From a bacterium (lineage in GTDB: Bacteria; Patescibacteriota; Microgenomatia; JAADGY01), in the NCBI GenBank assembly GCA_027028625.1, contig JALVIH010000003.1, forward strand, positions 1 to 43,358: a stretch of DNA of 43,358 nucleotides, in the 5' to 3' direction. Under the pieces are notes generated by a model that saw only the letters and a list, made by a program, of their open reading frames with translations, made no database searches and was not told the DNA's origin. A program made the position numbers and the translations under genes. Shown here in pieces: positions 31,508 to 39,597 of the stretch (positions within the stretch are counted from its first letter, which is position 1; each line of letters begins with the position of its first letter).

Positions 31508-33298
31508 ATGAGATTTAGACTGGTTTTGATGGGGTTATTGGTTCTTTTAGTTGTTCCGCTTTTTGCTTTGCCTAGTTGGGCCGATGAGATAGACGACCTT
31601 CAACAACAAATTGATAAGTTAAACCATCAACTGGAGATGAGCCGGCAAGCCACTAGACCCCTAGAATCTACTCTGGCTAATCTCCAGCGGCAAATAAACA
31701 ATGTTCGTTGGCAGCTTAATAAAGTTAAGGCCAGCCTTCACCAAGAAGCACTCCGACTTCAGAGTTTGGAAGAGAAGATAAAAGAAGAAGAAAAAGGGGC
31801 TGAGGAAATGAAGAAAAAACTTGATCAAGAAATAGTTTACAACTACCGCTTAAGCCGTAGTTTCTCCCCCCTTACCACTTTTCTTAGTTTTGGTTTTGAT
31901 AAAGATACTCTTTTGGCCATAAACCTTGAGCAGGGTTTTATTATCCTCACCCAGCGGCAAATTAAAACAATTTCTCGTCAACTAGTGACCATAAAAAGGA
32001 ATAAACAACAACTGGAGAAAGAAAGGGCAGAACTCCAAGAAAAAGAGAAACGCCTAGCGGCCGTGGAGAAAAATCTTGACGAACAGACCGCCTTTTATCA
32101 AAGAGAAATTAAAAAAGCTAAAGATTATCAAAAGACCCTCCAAGAAAAAATAGCCGAACTTTCCCGCCGCCAGAAGGAATTGTTGGCCCAAAAAACAGGA
32201 ATGTTTACTACTACAGTTGGAGAAGTTCCCTTAGTTGGAGACCCTCATGCCCGACCAGATTATGACCCCGGTTTCCACCCGGCCTTTGCTGCTTTTTCTT
32301 TTGGAGCCCCGCACCACAAAGGAATGAGCCAATATGGGGCTTTTGGCCGAGCTAAAAAAGGGCAAAATTATCAGGAGATTCTTAGGGCCTATTATGGTGA
32401 TGTTCGGTTGGAAACCGTTGATACTAACTTTAGTATCTCAACCGACCAAGGATTAAAGTCTTTTGAGAGTAATTATCTTAAAGGAATAGCCGAGATGCCA
32501 ACCAAATGGGCTGACGAAGGAGGTTTTGAGGCTCTTAAGGCTCAAGCAGTGGCCGCCCGCTCTTATGCTTTAGCCTATTTAGGTTGGCGAATGTCTAACC
32601 GCCATCTAAAAGGAACTATCTGTACTTCGGAACATTGTCAGGTTTATCGAAGTTCTAAAGCGGCCAACGCAGGCCGCTGGGGCGACGCTGTTGACCAAAC
32701 AAAGGGGCAGATTTTAGTCAGCAACAAAACGGGGGAGATAGTTAATGCTTGGTACTCCTCCACCTCCGGAGGTTATATGCAAACCTATTCTTCTCTTGGC
32801 CATTCCACCCCTGCTTTCTGGGATACTGAGTGCCACAACCAAAACTGTTGGCCGGATCAGGCCTACGAAAAGATAGGAGGATCGCCCTGGTTTTATAAGG
32901 GTTGGTATAAAGACAGGTCGGGGAAGAGTTGTGGCCGGAGCCACCCCTGGCTCACTCAAGATGAGATGGCTGACATCCTTAATGCGGCCATTGTTTTTCA
33001 AAACAATCCTGACAGCCAAAACCATATTTACCAAACCGACGGCTGCTTAGGTTCCAACCCCGATACCTGGTCTAAAGAGAGAATGGCCCAAGAAGCTGAC
33101 AAATATGGTGGAAGGGTGCGGTCGATTCAGAAAGTTGTTGTCAGATATTCTGGGGCCGGTTACACTTCTCAAGTGGAGTTTGAGACCAATCGGGGCCAGC
33201 TTAAATTTTCTGGAGATCTTTTTAAGCTTGTCTTTAATTTACGCGCCCCGGGAGCTATTCATATAGCTAGCCCCCTGTATAATATAGCCAGGAAATGA
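31508..33298 (+). CDS. Exported coiled-coil protein with SpoIID-like domain
   Basis: 596 aa. A signal peptide (about 1-25, LLVLLVVPLFALPSWADE) is followed by a long periplasmic-type coiled coil (about 26-235, DLQQQIDKLNHQLEMSRQ and on), similar to peptidoglycan-hydrolase regulators. A SpoIID/LytB domain follows from about 264: GAPHHKGMSQYGAFGRA, YLKGIAEMPTKWADEGGFEA, LKAQAVAARSYALAYLGW, then AWYSSTSGGYMQTY. SpoIID is a lytic transglycosylase acting on the cell wall during sporulation. Non-sporulating bacteria use related domains for wall remodelling, so that is the likely role. Several Cys (HNQNCW, GCLGSN) suggest disulfides. It overlaps the pilin gene by 4 bp (ATGA). Confidence 0.85.
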   Translation: MRFRLVLMGLLVLLVVPLFALPSWADEIDDLQQQIDKLNHQLEMSRQATRPLESTLANLQRQINNVRWQLNKVKASLHQEALRLQSLEEKIKEEEKGAEEMKKKLDQEIVYNYRLSRSFSPLTTFLSFGFDKDTLLAINLEQGFIILTQRQIKTISRQLVTIKRNKQQLEKERAELQEKEKRLAAVEKNLDEQTAFYQREIKKAKDYQKTLQEKIAELSRRQKELLAQKTGMFTTTVGEVPLVGDPHARPDYDPGFHPAFAAFSFGAPHHKGMSQYGAFGRAKKGQNYQEILRAYYGDVRLETVDTNFSISTDQGLKSFESNYLKGIAEMPTKWADEGGFEALKAQAVAARSYALAYLGWRMSNRHLKGTICTSEHCQVYRSSKAANAGRWGDAVDQTKGQILVSNKTGEIVNAWYSSTSGGYMQTYSSLGHSTPAFWDTECHNQNCWPDQAYEKIGGSPWFYKGWYKDRSGKSCGRSHPWLTQDEMADILNAAIVFQNNPDSQNHIYQTDGCLGSNPDTWSKERMAQEADKYGGRVRSIQKVVVRYSGAGYTSQVEFETNRGQLKFSGDLFKLVFNLRAPGAIHIASPLYNIARK

Positions 33299-34356
33299 AA
33301 AAAATAAACCTCATTTTTATCAGCCTAATCTTCCTTTTTTTATTGGTTCCAAAGTCCAGCCTGGCCAGTTATGGCGATGTTTGTAATCCGGATAACGCTG
33401 GTATTAAATATGATGATACTCAAGAAGGAAGGGTGGTAATTAATCAAGTGGATCCAAAAATAAAGGTAATAAACGTAAAACTTAAATGCGATGGTCAGAC
33501 TGTAAAAGTTATAGACAAACGATGTGCTGGTTCCTGCCAAATTGCAATTCAAACCGCTGGTTTAAAAGGTAATTGTAATATTTATACCCAGACAAAAACT
33601 CTAACGAGTGGTGGTGGTGGTATTAAAACCCGCAAATGTTCTATCCCAGTTCAAACAATAGTTCTTCAAGGAAAGTTGACCCCTGATTTTGATAAGTGTG
33701 GTGTTGTTGCCAGTCTTAACGCCCCAATTAATAATTATTCTCAATATCATGTGGTGGCTAGGTGTGAAGGGGGAGGGGTATATAATCTTAATGAGATTGA
33801 TGCTTCTTACGCTTCTGAGCATACGTATATTTTTAGCCTGCCACAATACCTAATCACTAATAATAATGGTTGCCCTCTTAGTGGTAAATGTTCTTTTTTC
33901 CTCCTCGATCCTCATGGAAATACTGTGGCTACGGCTGATGAACTTATCAAAGAAGCCGAGGCTCAAGACGAAAAAGCCCACCCCAATGATCCTTGCAGTC
34001 TTTTGAGTGGTAATGACCGGGTGGCCTGCCGCCAGTGTATGGGAACAGAGGACAACCCAACCAACAACGTCTGGACAGTTTTTGGCTGTATTAATATGGG
34101 CTCGTCAGGAAGCATCTTTAATTTTTTCTTTAACCTCCTTTCTTATATGGTTGGCGGCATCGCCGCTCTCCTTCTTATCTATGCCTCTTTCCTTTATATG
34201 ACCTCTGGAGGTGATAGCGAAAAAATTAAGCGGGCCCAGACCTTAATTACAGCCATTGTTTCTGGTATTCTCTTTATAATTTTTTCTATAATGATTATGC
34301 GTTTTGTAGGAATAACTCTTTTTGATTTACCAACTTTAAAAACAACTGGACAATAA
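33295..34356 (+). CDS. Exported Cys-rich protein with C-terminal VirB2/pilin-like helices
   Basis: 353 aa. A signal peptide (1-24) is followed by a Cys-rich extracellular region to about residue 265 (many C, GG and NN runs). Two membrane helices at about 270-335 flank the short loop YMTSGGDSEKIKRAQTLITA. That helix-loop-helix is the TrbC/VirB2 pilin hallmark. I do not recognise the N-terminal domain. Likely a type IV secretion-type pilin fused to a surface domain. Co-transcribed with the SpoIID-like protein (4-bp overlap) and followed after 9 nt by another VirB2-like gene. Confidence 0.72.
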   Translation: MKKINLIFISLIFLFLLVPKSSLASYGDVCNPDNAGIKYDDTQEGRVVINQVDPKIKVINVKLKCDGQTVKVIDKRCAGSCQIAIQTAGLKGNCNIYTQTKTLTSGGGGIKTRKCSIPVQTIVLQGKLTPDFDKCGVVASLNAPINNYSQYHVVARCEGGGVYNLNEIDASYASEHTYIFSLPQYLITNNNGCPLSGKCSFFLLDPHGNTVATADELIKEAEAQDEKAHPNDPCSLLSGNDRVACRQCMGTEDNPTNNVWTVFGCINMGSSGSIFNFFFNLLSYMVGGIAALLLIYASFLYMTSGGDSEKIKRAQTLITAIVSGILFIIFSIMIMRFVGITLFDLPTLKTTGQ

Positions 34357-34365
34357 GGAGGCAAG

Positions 34366-34701
34366 ATGGACGGGGGAGTTTGGCAAGGAATCGATTATAA
34401 TAACTCAACTCTTTTTAAGGGGTTGACCGGGAAATTAGGGAGGTTGGGAGTGTCTGGGAATGGATACCAGGGGGCTCCAGCAGCCATCGTTAACCTCATT
34501 ATTCCCTATATTCTAGTCTTGGCCGGCTTGATTCTTTTTGCTACCATCCTTATTGCTGGCTACAATATGTTAACTTCCTTTGGGGATGAGAATAAGATTA
34601 ATTCAGCCAAAAAAATGCTGACCAATGCGGCTATAGGTTTTGGAATAATCTTTATTTCCTACTGGTTGCTCTTACTTGTTAAGACTATCTTCGGAATGTA
34701 G
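34366..34701 (+). CDS. VirB2/TrbC-like pilin protein
   Basis: 111 aa with two membrane helices (about 40-65 and 85-108) around the loop MLTSFGDENKINSAKKMLTN. This repeats the VirB2-like pattern of the preceding gene. There is no cleavable signal; the N terminus is short and glycine-rich. A clear Shine-Dalgarno (AAGGAGG) 6 nt before the ATG follows the previous stop. Its 3' end overlaps the convergent DUF35 gene by 43 bp, an unusually long overlap here. Confidence 0.75.
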   Translation: MDGGVWQGIDYNNSTLFKGLTGKLGRLGVSGNGYQGAPAAIVNLIIPYILVLAGLILFATILIAGYNMLTSFGDENKINSAKKMLTNAAIGFGIIFISYWLLLLVKTIFGM

Positions 34702-35099
34702 CTCAAAGGTTCGTTGGGCTGGTTGGCCAACTGGCGGCGAAGAACCACTCTTACCCGGGAACCAAATCTTACCTCTCTTGGCTTAGTCTCTGCCCCAAAA
34801 GGAAGAGTGAGATAAAGGGGATAAATTTTATTTTTCCATTCTACTTTCAACCTGACTACAGCCACAATCTGCAGCCAACGCTTTATCTCTTCTTCTTTTT
34901 CTAAACTTAAGGGGTAGTAACTAAAGGAGACAACCCCTCCTTGAAGGTTCAAGAGTGATTTCTGAATTTTTTCCAGAGGTCGGCCACAGTGAGGACAGTA
35001 TTTTCCTTGATGCCAAAAAGCTAGTTGGCAGGAGGAGCAAATCTGAAGTTCATTAAAGCTTTGATGCCAGCGTTTATTCGCCGCAGGTTGATTATTCAT
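34659..35099 (-). CDS. DUF35 OB-fold / zinc-ribbon protein of the thiolase-HMGCS complex
   Basis: 146 aa from the chosen ATG. The zinc ribbon is CSSC ... CPHC (LQICSSCQLAF, GKYCPHCGRPL), followed by an OB-fold. In archaea, a DUF35 protein bridges acetoacetyl-CoA thiolase and HMG-CoA synthase into one complex that channels acetoacetyl-CoA. The gene order here matches that complex. The ATG at 35099 is preferred over the longer frame to 35153 because a strong Shine-Dalgarno (GAGGAGG) stands 5 nt upstream. It overlaps the thiolase gene by 8 bp. Last gene of the upper mevalonate operon. Confidence 0.88.
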   Translation of the reverse strand: MNNQPAANKRWHQSFNELQICSSCQLAFWHQGKYCPHCGRPLEKIQKSLLNLQGGVVSFSYYPLSLEKEEEIKRWLQIVAVVRLKVEWKNKIYPLYLTLPFGAETKPREVRFGSRVRVVLRRQLANQPNEPLSYIPKIVLTSKSNQ

Positions 35100-36243
35100 T
35101 TTTGCCTCCTCTCCATAAAGAAAGAAAGACCGTTCCTCCCGAGCCACCAACATTGTGGGTTAAGGCCGTTTGTACCCCCTTAACCTGGCGGCGCCCAGCC
35201 TGGCCGGTCAGTTGGTAATAGACCTCAGCCAGTTGTTTTACTCCAGTGGCCCCAATAGGGTGGCCGCAGGCCTTCAATCCTCCTGAGGTGTTAATGTAAG
35301 GATAACCTGATGGAGGTTGGCGGTGCTGCCAGTAATAAGCATAAAACTTTTTCAGTTCTTTTTTGGAAACTAAACCCAGATCGACCACAGCCATAGCCTC
35401 GGCAATAGTAAAGCAGTCGTGGAGCTCGACTAGATCTATCTCTTGAGGCTTAATCTTGGTTTGTTGGTAAAGTTGTTTGGCCGCCTGGCGGCTAGCCGGC
35501 AGGCCATTCAAGGAATAGTTTAGGTGAGGAGTGTTTGGACCACTAGCTAGGCTAGCGCCTAAGAGTTGGGGGCTGTTTTTAGCTGGCGAGCGGCTTAGCC
35601 AAACTGCCGCCGCCCCGTCAGTAATAGGTGAGCAATCAAACAAACTCAAAGGATAAGCAACTACATCTCCTTGTTGATATGTTTTTTTATCGATCTCCTT
35701 AGGAAACTGGGCTTGAGGATTAAGAGAGGCGTAATAGTGGTTCTTGGCAGCGATATGAAAGAGAGTCTCTCGTCTTATCCACTTCTTTTTTAACCAATAA
35801 TTAGCGTAGAGGGCGTAACTGGCTGGAAAAGGGATTTGAAAAACAACATCGGTATCACTATTTCCAGCGGTAGAAAGGGCAGCAGTGATGTCTGGGGTGG
35901 AGTAATCTGTCATCTTTTCTACCCCAACTACTAAGACATCTTTGTAGCCCCGGCTTTTAAGTAGTTGAATGGCTGTCCAGACAGCTACGCCCCCTGAGGC
36001 ACAGGCGGCCTCAACTCGGAAGGCAGGAACATTTAATCCCCACCGTTGGGACAAGACTGCTCCCAGCTGCGACTGTTTGTCCAAAAGTTGGCTAAACATA
36101 TTTCCCACAACTAAAGCCTGGATGCGTTTTAAGTCCAAACCTTGTTTGACTACTCCAGCTACGGCCTCATCGGCCAGATCTAGTAGGCCTTTAGAGTAAT
36201 GTTCTCCAAACTTAGTGTAGCTGGCGGCTCGAAGGTAGATCAT
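35092..36243 (-). CDS. Archaeal-type acetyl-CoA C-acetyltransferase (thiolase)
   Basis: Condenses two acetyl-CoA to acetoacetyl-CoA, the first mevalonate step. 383 aa of the SCP2/archaeal thiolase type. The nucleophilic Cys is in VEAACASGGVAVW. The later active-site segments are ELHDCFT, KACGHPIGATG and THNVGGSGGTV. The last replaces the CGG motif of classical bacterial thiolases, which is the feature of the archaeal subgroup. It lies between HMG-CoA synthase (4-bp ATGA overlap) and DUF35 (8-bp overlap). Confidence 0.9.
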   Translation of the reverse strand: MIYLRAASYTKFGEHYSKGLLDLADEAVAGVVKQGLDLKRIQALVVGNMFSQLLDKQSQLGAVLSQRWGLNVPAFRVEAACASGGVAVWTAIQLLKSRGYKDVLVVGVEKMTDYSTPDITAALSTAGNSDTDVVFQIPFPASYALYANYWLKKKWIRRETLFHIAAKNHYYASLNPQAQFPKEIDKKTYQQGDVVAYPLSLFDCSPITDGAAAVWLSRSPAKNSPQLLGASLASGPNTPHLNYSLNGLPASRQAAKQLYQQTKIKPQEIDLVELHDCFTIAEAMAVVDLGLVSKKELKKFYAYYWQHRQPPSGYPYINTSGGLKACGHPIGATGVKQLAEVYYQLTGQAGRRQVKGVQTALTHNVGGSGGTVFLSLWRGGKNE

Positions 36244-37181
36244 ATTTTCTCCAACAGAAGGGCTATAGCCCCAGCCCCAGAACCAAAACTAAGTAAAAGA
36301 ATTTTTTCTCCTTTTCTTAATTCTTCTTGTTTTAGTGCTCCTTGAACCATCACTGAAGCGGTGTAGGGATTACCATTTTTATCAGCTATTAATGGCTCAA
36401 CCTGGCGAGGGGTAAAACCTAATTTTTTGGCTAGCCGCTGAGGAAACTTCATATTTGGGGCGTGGATAGCTACTTTAGCTATTTGGTCGGCTTTTAAGGA
36501 AAGAGTAGAACTTAGTTGGATGTAGGCTTTTTCTAAATGGTGGAAGTAGGCCGGCTGGCCAGTAAAGCGTCCGCCATGAGCCGGGTAAGGGCTCAGTTGA
36601 TGGCGGAAGAAGTCAGGGGTATCGGTAATAAAACTGCTGGCAGCTATAAACCTCAAGGCTCCATCTGTGGCTTGTTGGCCGATCAGCCAGGCCGAGGCAG
36701 CCGCTGAGGCTGACAAAGATAAAATATCTCCGGGTTTAGCTTGGGCCGTATCTGCTCCGATAGCCAAACCATAATCAATGCTCTTATTCTGGACAAACTC
36801 GGCGATGATGATGGCCGCCTCTAATCCAGCGCGGCAAGCGAACTCCAGATCAGCCCCAAAGATTGTTGGTGGCAGATTGAGAAAGTTTTTGAGTAAAGTA
36901 ACTGCCGGCTTAACAGCATATGGAGGGCTCTCCGAACCAAAATAAAGAGCTCCAATTTTCTCCTCGAATCCTTGAACTATAGGGGAGGCGGCTTGCCAGG
37001 CAAGAGTGAGGCTGTCCTCGTCCAAAGCAGGAATGGTTTTTTCTTCTATTCCAAGAGATCTGCCAGGATTAGTTAACCACCCTTGTTTTTTGGCTAACTT
37101 TTTAATTGGGGTCTTCTGGCGAGGAAAGGCAACTCCGGTTTTAAGGAGATAAACTTGATTAAAGTGGATTAGTGGTTTCAT
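36240..37181 (-). CDS. Archaeal-type hydroxymethylglutaryl-CoA synthase
   Basis: Joins acetyl-CoA to acetoacetyl-CoA to make HMG-CoA. About 313 aa, thiolase fold, shorter than the classical bacterial or eukaryotic enzyme. Active-site Glu in YFGSESPPYAV, Cys in DLEFACRAGLEAA, His in VAIHAPNMKFPQ, and a C-terminal SFGSGAGAIALLL. I place the start at the ATG at 37181 (MKPLIHFNQVYLLKTGVAFP). It forms an ATGA overlap with the reductase stop, and the longer frame to 37217 adds an unlikely 12 residues inside the reductase gene. Confidence 0.9.
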   Translation of the reverse strand: MKPLIHFNQVYLLKTGVAFPRQKTPIKKLAKKQGWLTNPGRSLGIEEKTIPALDEDSLTLAWQAASPIVQGFEEKIGALYFGSESPPYAVKPAVTLLKNFLNLPPTIFGADLEFACRAGLEAAIIIAEFVQNKSIDYGLAIGADTAQAKPGDILSLSASAAASAWLIGQQATDGALRFIAASSFITDTPDFFRHQLSPYPAHGGRFTGQPAYFHHLEKAYIQLSSTLSLKADQIAKVAIHAPNMKFPQRLAKKLGFTPRQVEPLIADKNGNPYTASVMVQGALKQEELRKGEKILLLSFGSGAGAIALLLEKI

Positions 37182-38308
37182 TTTTGGTGATAGCCAGTTA
37201 ACTTTTGGTGAGAACAAGCCAAAGTGTTGGTAGCTAAAGCGGCCATTAGAGAAAGCTCCCCACCAGCTATGGCGGTGGTTAATACCTCTGCCAAGATGGC
37301 TGAGCGTCGGCCCCGATAGCTTTTCTTGGCTCCGGCCAGGACTAACTCGATCGCCTCCTTTTGAGTTGGTAGTTGGGTTCCTCCACCAACGCTGCCAATG
37401 TTGAGGCTAGGAAGAAAAAGGGAGAGGTAGAGGTCTTTATTTCTTTTTTCCATAACCAAGATAGCCTGACTATTATCAGCAATATGGGCCAGATCCTGGC
37501 CGGTAGCTAGGTAGAAAGCAGCCAAGACATTAGCAATATGGGCATTAAAACTTACTCCACCAACTAAAGCTGTTCCATACCAAATTTTTTGTTGGTAAGT
37601 AGCCAAAAGATCATCAAGGTTGGTTTTTAAGACGGTATGAATTATTGAGGAAGGAATAATAGCTTCCAACCATACTTGAAATCCGCGGCCAAAAAAGAGA
37701 TTGACGAAAGAAAACTTTTTATCCGGGCAAAAATTGGCCGAGATAGTGGTTAACTTTAAACCTAGTTCTGTCTCGATGATGTCAGCTAAGGCGGTGGTGG
37801 CATAAGTGGTCATATTCATTCCCATCGCCTCGTCGGTATCAAAACGAAAGCGGACAAAAAGGTAACGGCCAAGAACTTGAGTTTGAATCTTTAGAAGATG
37901 GGTATGTTGGCTTAACCTTTTCAGGCGGCGGACAAACTTAGGTTGGAGCTCAGTTTTTATCTTCTCAGCAGCCCTAAAAGCAGACTTTAAGTCAGGGGCA
38001 ACGAAAACAGGCCCTCGGGTCATCCCCACATATTGGCTGACGATTTGGAGGCTTTTAGCTTGCCTTAGGGCTTTTAATCCTCGGTTAACGCTAGCCACCA
38101 AGGCCCCCTCAGTAGTAGCTAAGGGGACGATAAATTTTCCTTTCCCCTTAATTTCTATAGGCCCAGCTAGGCCAAGGGGAACTTGGGTAGCCCCAACCAT
38201 ATTCTCGATATTTTTACCTTGCCATTCTGGACCAAGAATAGTCTGAGAAATTTCTTTAGGTTGGAAGGGCAAAGGGGGAAGGTGATGATTTTTCTTTTTT
38301 AAAACCAT
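37178..38308 (-). CDS. HMG-CoA reductase, class I
   Basis: Reduces HMG-CoA to mevalonate with NADPH. About 376 aa catalytic domain without membrane anchor. Class I motifs: ENMVGATQVPLGLAGPI, PLATTEGALVASVNRG with catalytic Glu, FDTDEAMGMNMTTYA, SANFCPDKK with catalytic Lys, TGQDLAHIADNSQA with catalytic Asp, IGSVGGGTQLPTQ, and the C-terminal His in CSHQKL. All four catalytic residues are present. An ATG at 38308 is preferred to the TTG at 38314. It overlaps the 201-aa membrane protein gene upstream by 10 bp. Confidence 0.94.
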   Translation of the reverse strand: MVLKKKNHHLPPLPFQPKEISQTILGPEWQGKNIENMVGATQVPLGLAGPIEIKGKGKFIVPLATTEGALVASVNRGLKALRQAKSLQIVSQYVGMTRGPVFVAPDLKSAFRAAEKIKTELQPKFVRRLKRLSQHTHLLKIQTQVLGRYLFVRFRFDTDEAMGMNMTTYATTALADIIETELGLKLTTISANFCPDKKFSFVNLFFGRGFQVWLEAIIPSSIIHTVLKTNLDDLLATYQQKIWYGTALVGGVSFNAHIANVLAAFYLATGQDLAHIADNSQAILVMEKRNKDLYLSLFLPSLNIGSVGGGTQLPTQKEAIELVLAGAKKSYRGRRSAILAEVLTTAIAGGELSLMAALATNTLACSHQKLTGYHQK

Positions 38309-38904
38309 AGGCAAAGAAACTGTTTAAATGAATAAAACCAAGAGAAAGTAAGAAAAAGGATTAGCCAACTTAAAAGTGGTCTTTGGTTGTTAATGATTCT
38401 CAGCCAGAGATAAAAAATGAGGGTTTGAAGAAGAAAAAGAAAGATGGTGAAACTTAAAAAAGAGAAGTCTGTTAGGGCTAGATTAATCCCTCGAAGGCGC
38501 ACCCAGACTGAACGGAGCAGCAACCACAAGGCAGGTAATGGGAGAAAATAGATTAAACTAAAAATTTGTTTCCATTCCCTAGGATAAAGAAGGGCAATAA
38601 GGCTTACTCCAGCTGTTAGGAGGAGAATTATCCAGGCCAGCTCTTGCCAGATTAGTAGCCGCCGCCACAAACCAATTGGTTGAGGATGGATGATTAGTTC
38701 GGCTAACCAAAGAAGAAGGAGAGTAAATCCTATAATTAATCCACCCCCAACCAAGGTTGTTCTTTGTAAAAGGCGGTTAATAGTTAAAAAAGGATGGAGC
38801 CAGAAGCCGGCCAGGACTGAGGTAACTTTTAGGCTGTTTGCCTCAATTTTTTGGAGAAGAGTGTTCCCATCCAGAACCAGTCTTTTTTTAATTGTTAGTG
38901 GCAT
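38299..38904 (-). CDS. Polytopic membrane protein in the mevalonate operon
   Basis: 201 aa, hydrophobic, with about five predicted membrane helices (LVGGGLIIGFTLLLLWLAEL, AWIILLLTAGVSLIALLY, IFSLIYFLPLPALWLLL, FTIFLFLLQTLIFYLWL, LLSWLILFLTFSWFYSF). The N terminus is soluble and basic. No recognisable family and no prenyltransferase Asp motif. Overlaps both its neighbours (10 bp with the 57-aa gene and with HMG-CoA reductase), so it belongs to the operon. A membrane link for isoprenoid production is speculation. Confidence 0.7.
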   Translation of the reverse strand: MPLTIKKRLVLDGNTLLQKIEANSLKVTSVLAGFWLHPFLTINRLLQRTTLVGGGLIIGFTLLLLWLAELIIHPQPIGLWRRLLIWQELAWIILLLTAGVSLIALLYPREWKQIFSLIYFLPLPALWLLLRSVWVRLRGINLALTDFSFLSFTIFLFLLQTLIFYLWLRIINNQRPLLSWLILFLTFSWFYSFKQFLCLWF

Positions 38905-39068
38905 AACGGTTGGCGGAAATAAGCCTGCCAGTTAAGTTGGAGGAATTGGTTAAGAACTAGGAAAATAAAACTTAAGATAAAGGAAATGAGGAGGAGTTTT
39001 AATCCGCCATTAAGGCCGGCCACCTCAGTTAACCACCAGCTTTCTAGTGTTTTGTCTAGTTTGTCCAT
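38895..39068 (-). CDS. 57-residue membrane protein heading the mevalonate operon
   Basis: A short open frame: MDKLDKTLESWWLTEVAGLN, then GGLKLLLISFILSFIFLVLN, then QFLQLNWQAYFRQPLCH. It has one membrane helix in the middle. The ATG at 39068 is placed 5 nt after a TATATT -10 box, like other leaderless genes here; an ATG 4 nt further upstream stops early. Its end overlaps the 201-aa gene by 10 bp. No homology is known to me. Real-gene status rests on the -10 placement, the overlap and the helix. Confidence 0.6.
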   Translation of the reverse strand: MDKLDKTLESWWLTEVAGLNGGLKLLLISFILSFIFLVLNQFLQLNWQAYFRQPLCH

Positions 39069-39073
39069 CCATA

Positions 39074-39079
39074 AATATA
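39074..39079 (-). promoter_or_regulatory. -10 box of the upper mevalonate operon (leaderless)
   Basis: TATATT on the minus strand, 5 nt before the ATG at 39068. The -35 is weak. Confidence 0.55.
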
Positions 39080-39129
39080 GTCCGGTTGAGAACCCAAAAT
39101 CATTCGCTGTTTGGGACCGGAACTCAGTT

Positions 39130-39575
39130 TATCTGGAACTAAGAACTCAGCAGAAATTCCAATTATCAAATTCCAAGTATCCAAACAAACTCCAAATCCC
39201 AATAACCAATGATCAAGCCATTGTTTTTCGAGTCATTCTGAGCCCCGCGAAGAATCTAGCCGAAGGCGCATGGAATGGGGCTAGGAACTAGGTTGGAAAA
39301 CAATTAATAACTGTAGTGAGAGTTTAGAAGAAACCTGAGTGCCAGCGACTTTGCGCTCGCTCCGCTCGCTAGATCCTTCGTCGCCATGGCTCCTCAGGAT
39401 GACTCCTCGGGCGGTTCTTTACTTTACGAACTTTATGAACTTTATGGACTTTCTAACTTTACAAACTAAGTTCTGAGTTCTAGGTTCATCACACTCCCGA
39501 AGAGTGATAAAACACACTTCGGGAGAGTGATTTATTCCGAGTTCTAAGTTCCAAACTCTAAGTTCTGATTACCCG
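39130..39575. repeat. Intergenic repeat island E
   Basis: About 450 bp between the mevalonate operon and the 107-aa gene. Contents: CCAATTATCAAATTCCAAG words (39157 on), a GAGTCATTCTGAGCC...GAATCTAGCC segment (39228-39260), its inverted partner CTCGCTAGATCCTTCGTCGC ... CAGGATGACTC (39363-39403), and the CACTCCCGAAG palindrome (39488-39531). The open frame 38986-39291 reads through this and is rejected. Confidence 0.85.
39488..39531 (+). repeat. CACTCCCGAAG palindrome, copy 3
   Basis: Best-preserved copy: ATCACACTCCCGAAG (39488-39502) and CTTCGGGAGAGTGAT (39517-39531) pair with a single mismatch around a 14-nt loop. Confidence 0.88.
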
Positions 39576-39582
39576 ATTGTAG

Positions 39583-39588
39583 TATACT
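39583..39588 (+). promoter_or_regulatory. -10 box of the 107-aa gene
   Basis: TATACT, 9 nt before the ATG at 39598. The predicted leader is about 3 nt. Confidence 0.5.
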
Positions 39589-39597
39589 TAACTTAGG

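Noticed and set aside
35100-35153. Longer DUF35 start at 35153
   Set aside because: Would lie inside the thiolase frame. The ATG at 35099 has a strong Shine-Dalgarno.
38986-39291. Plus-strand open frame of 101 codons
   Set aside because: Overlaps the 57-aa operon leader and repeat island E. The translation is repeat-derived.
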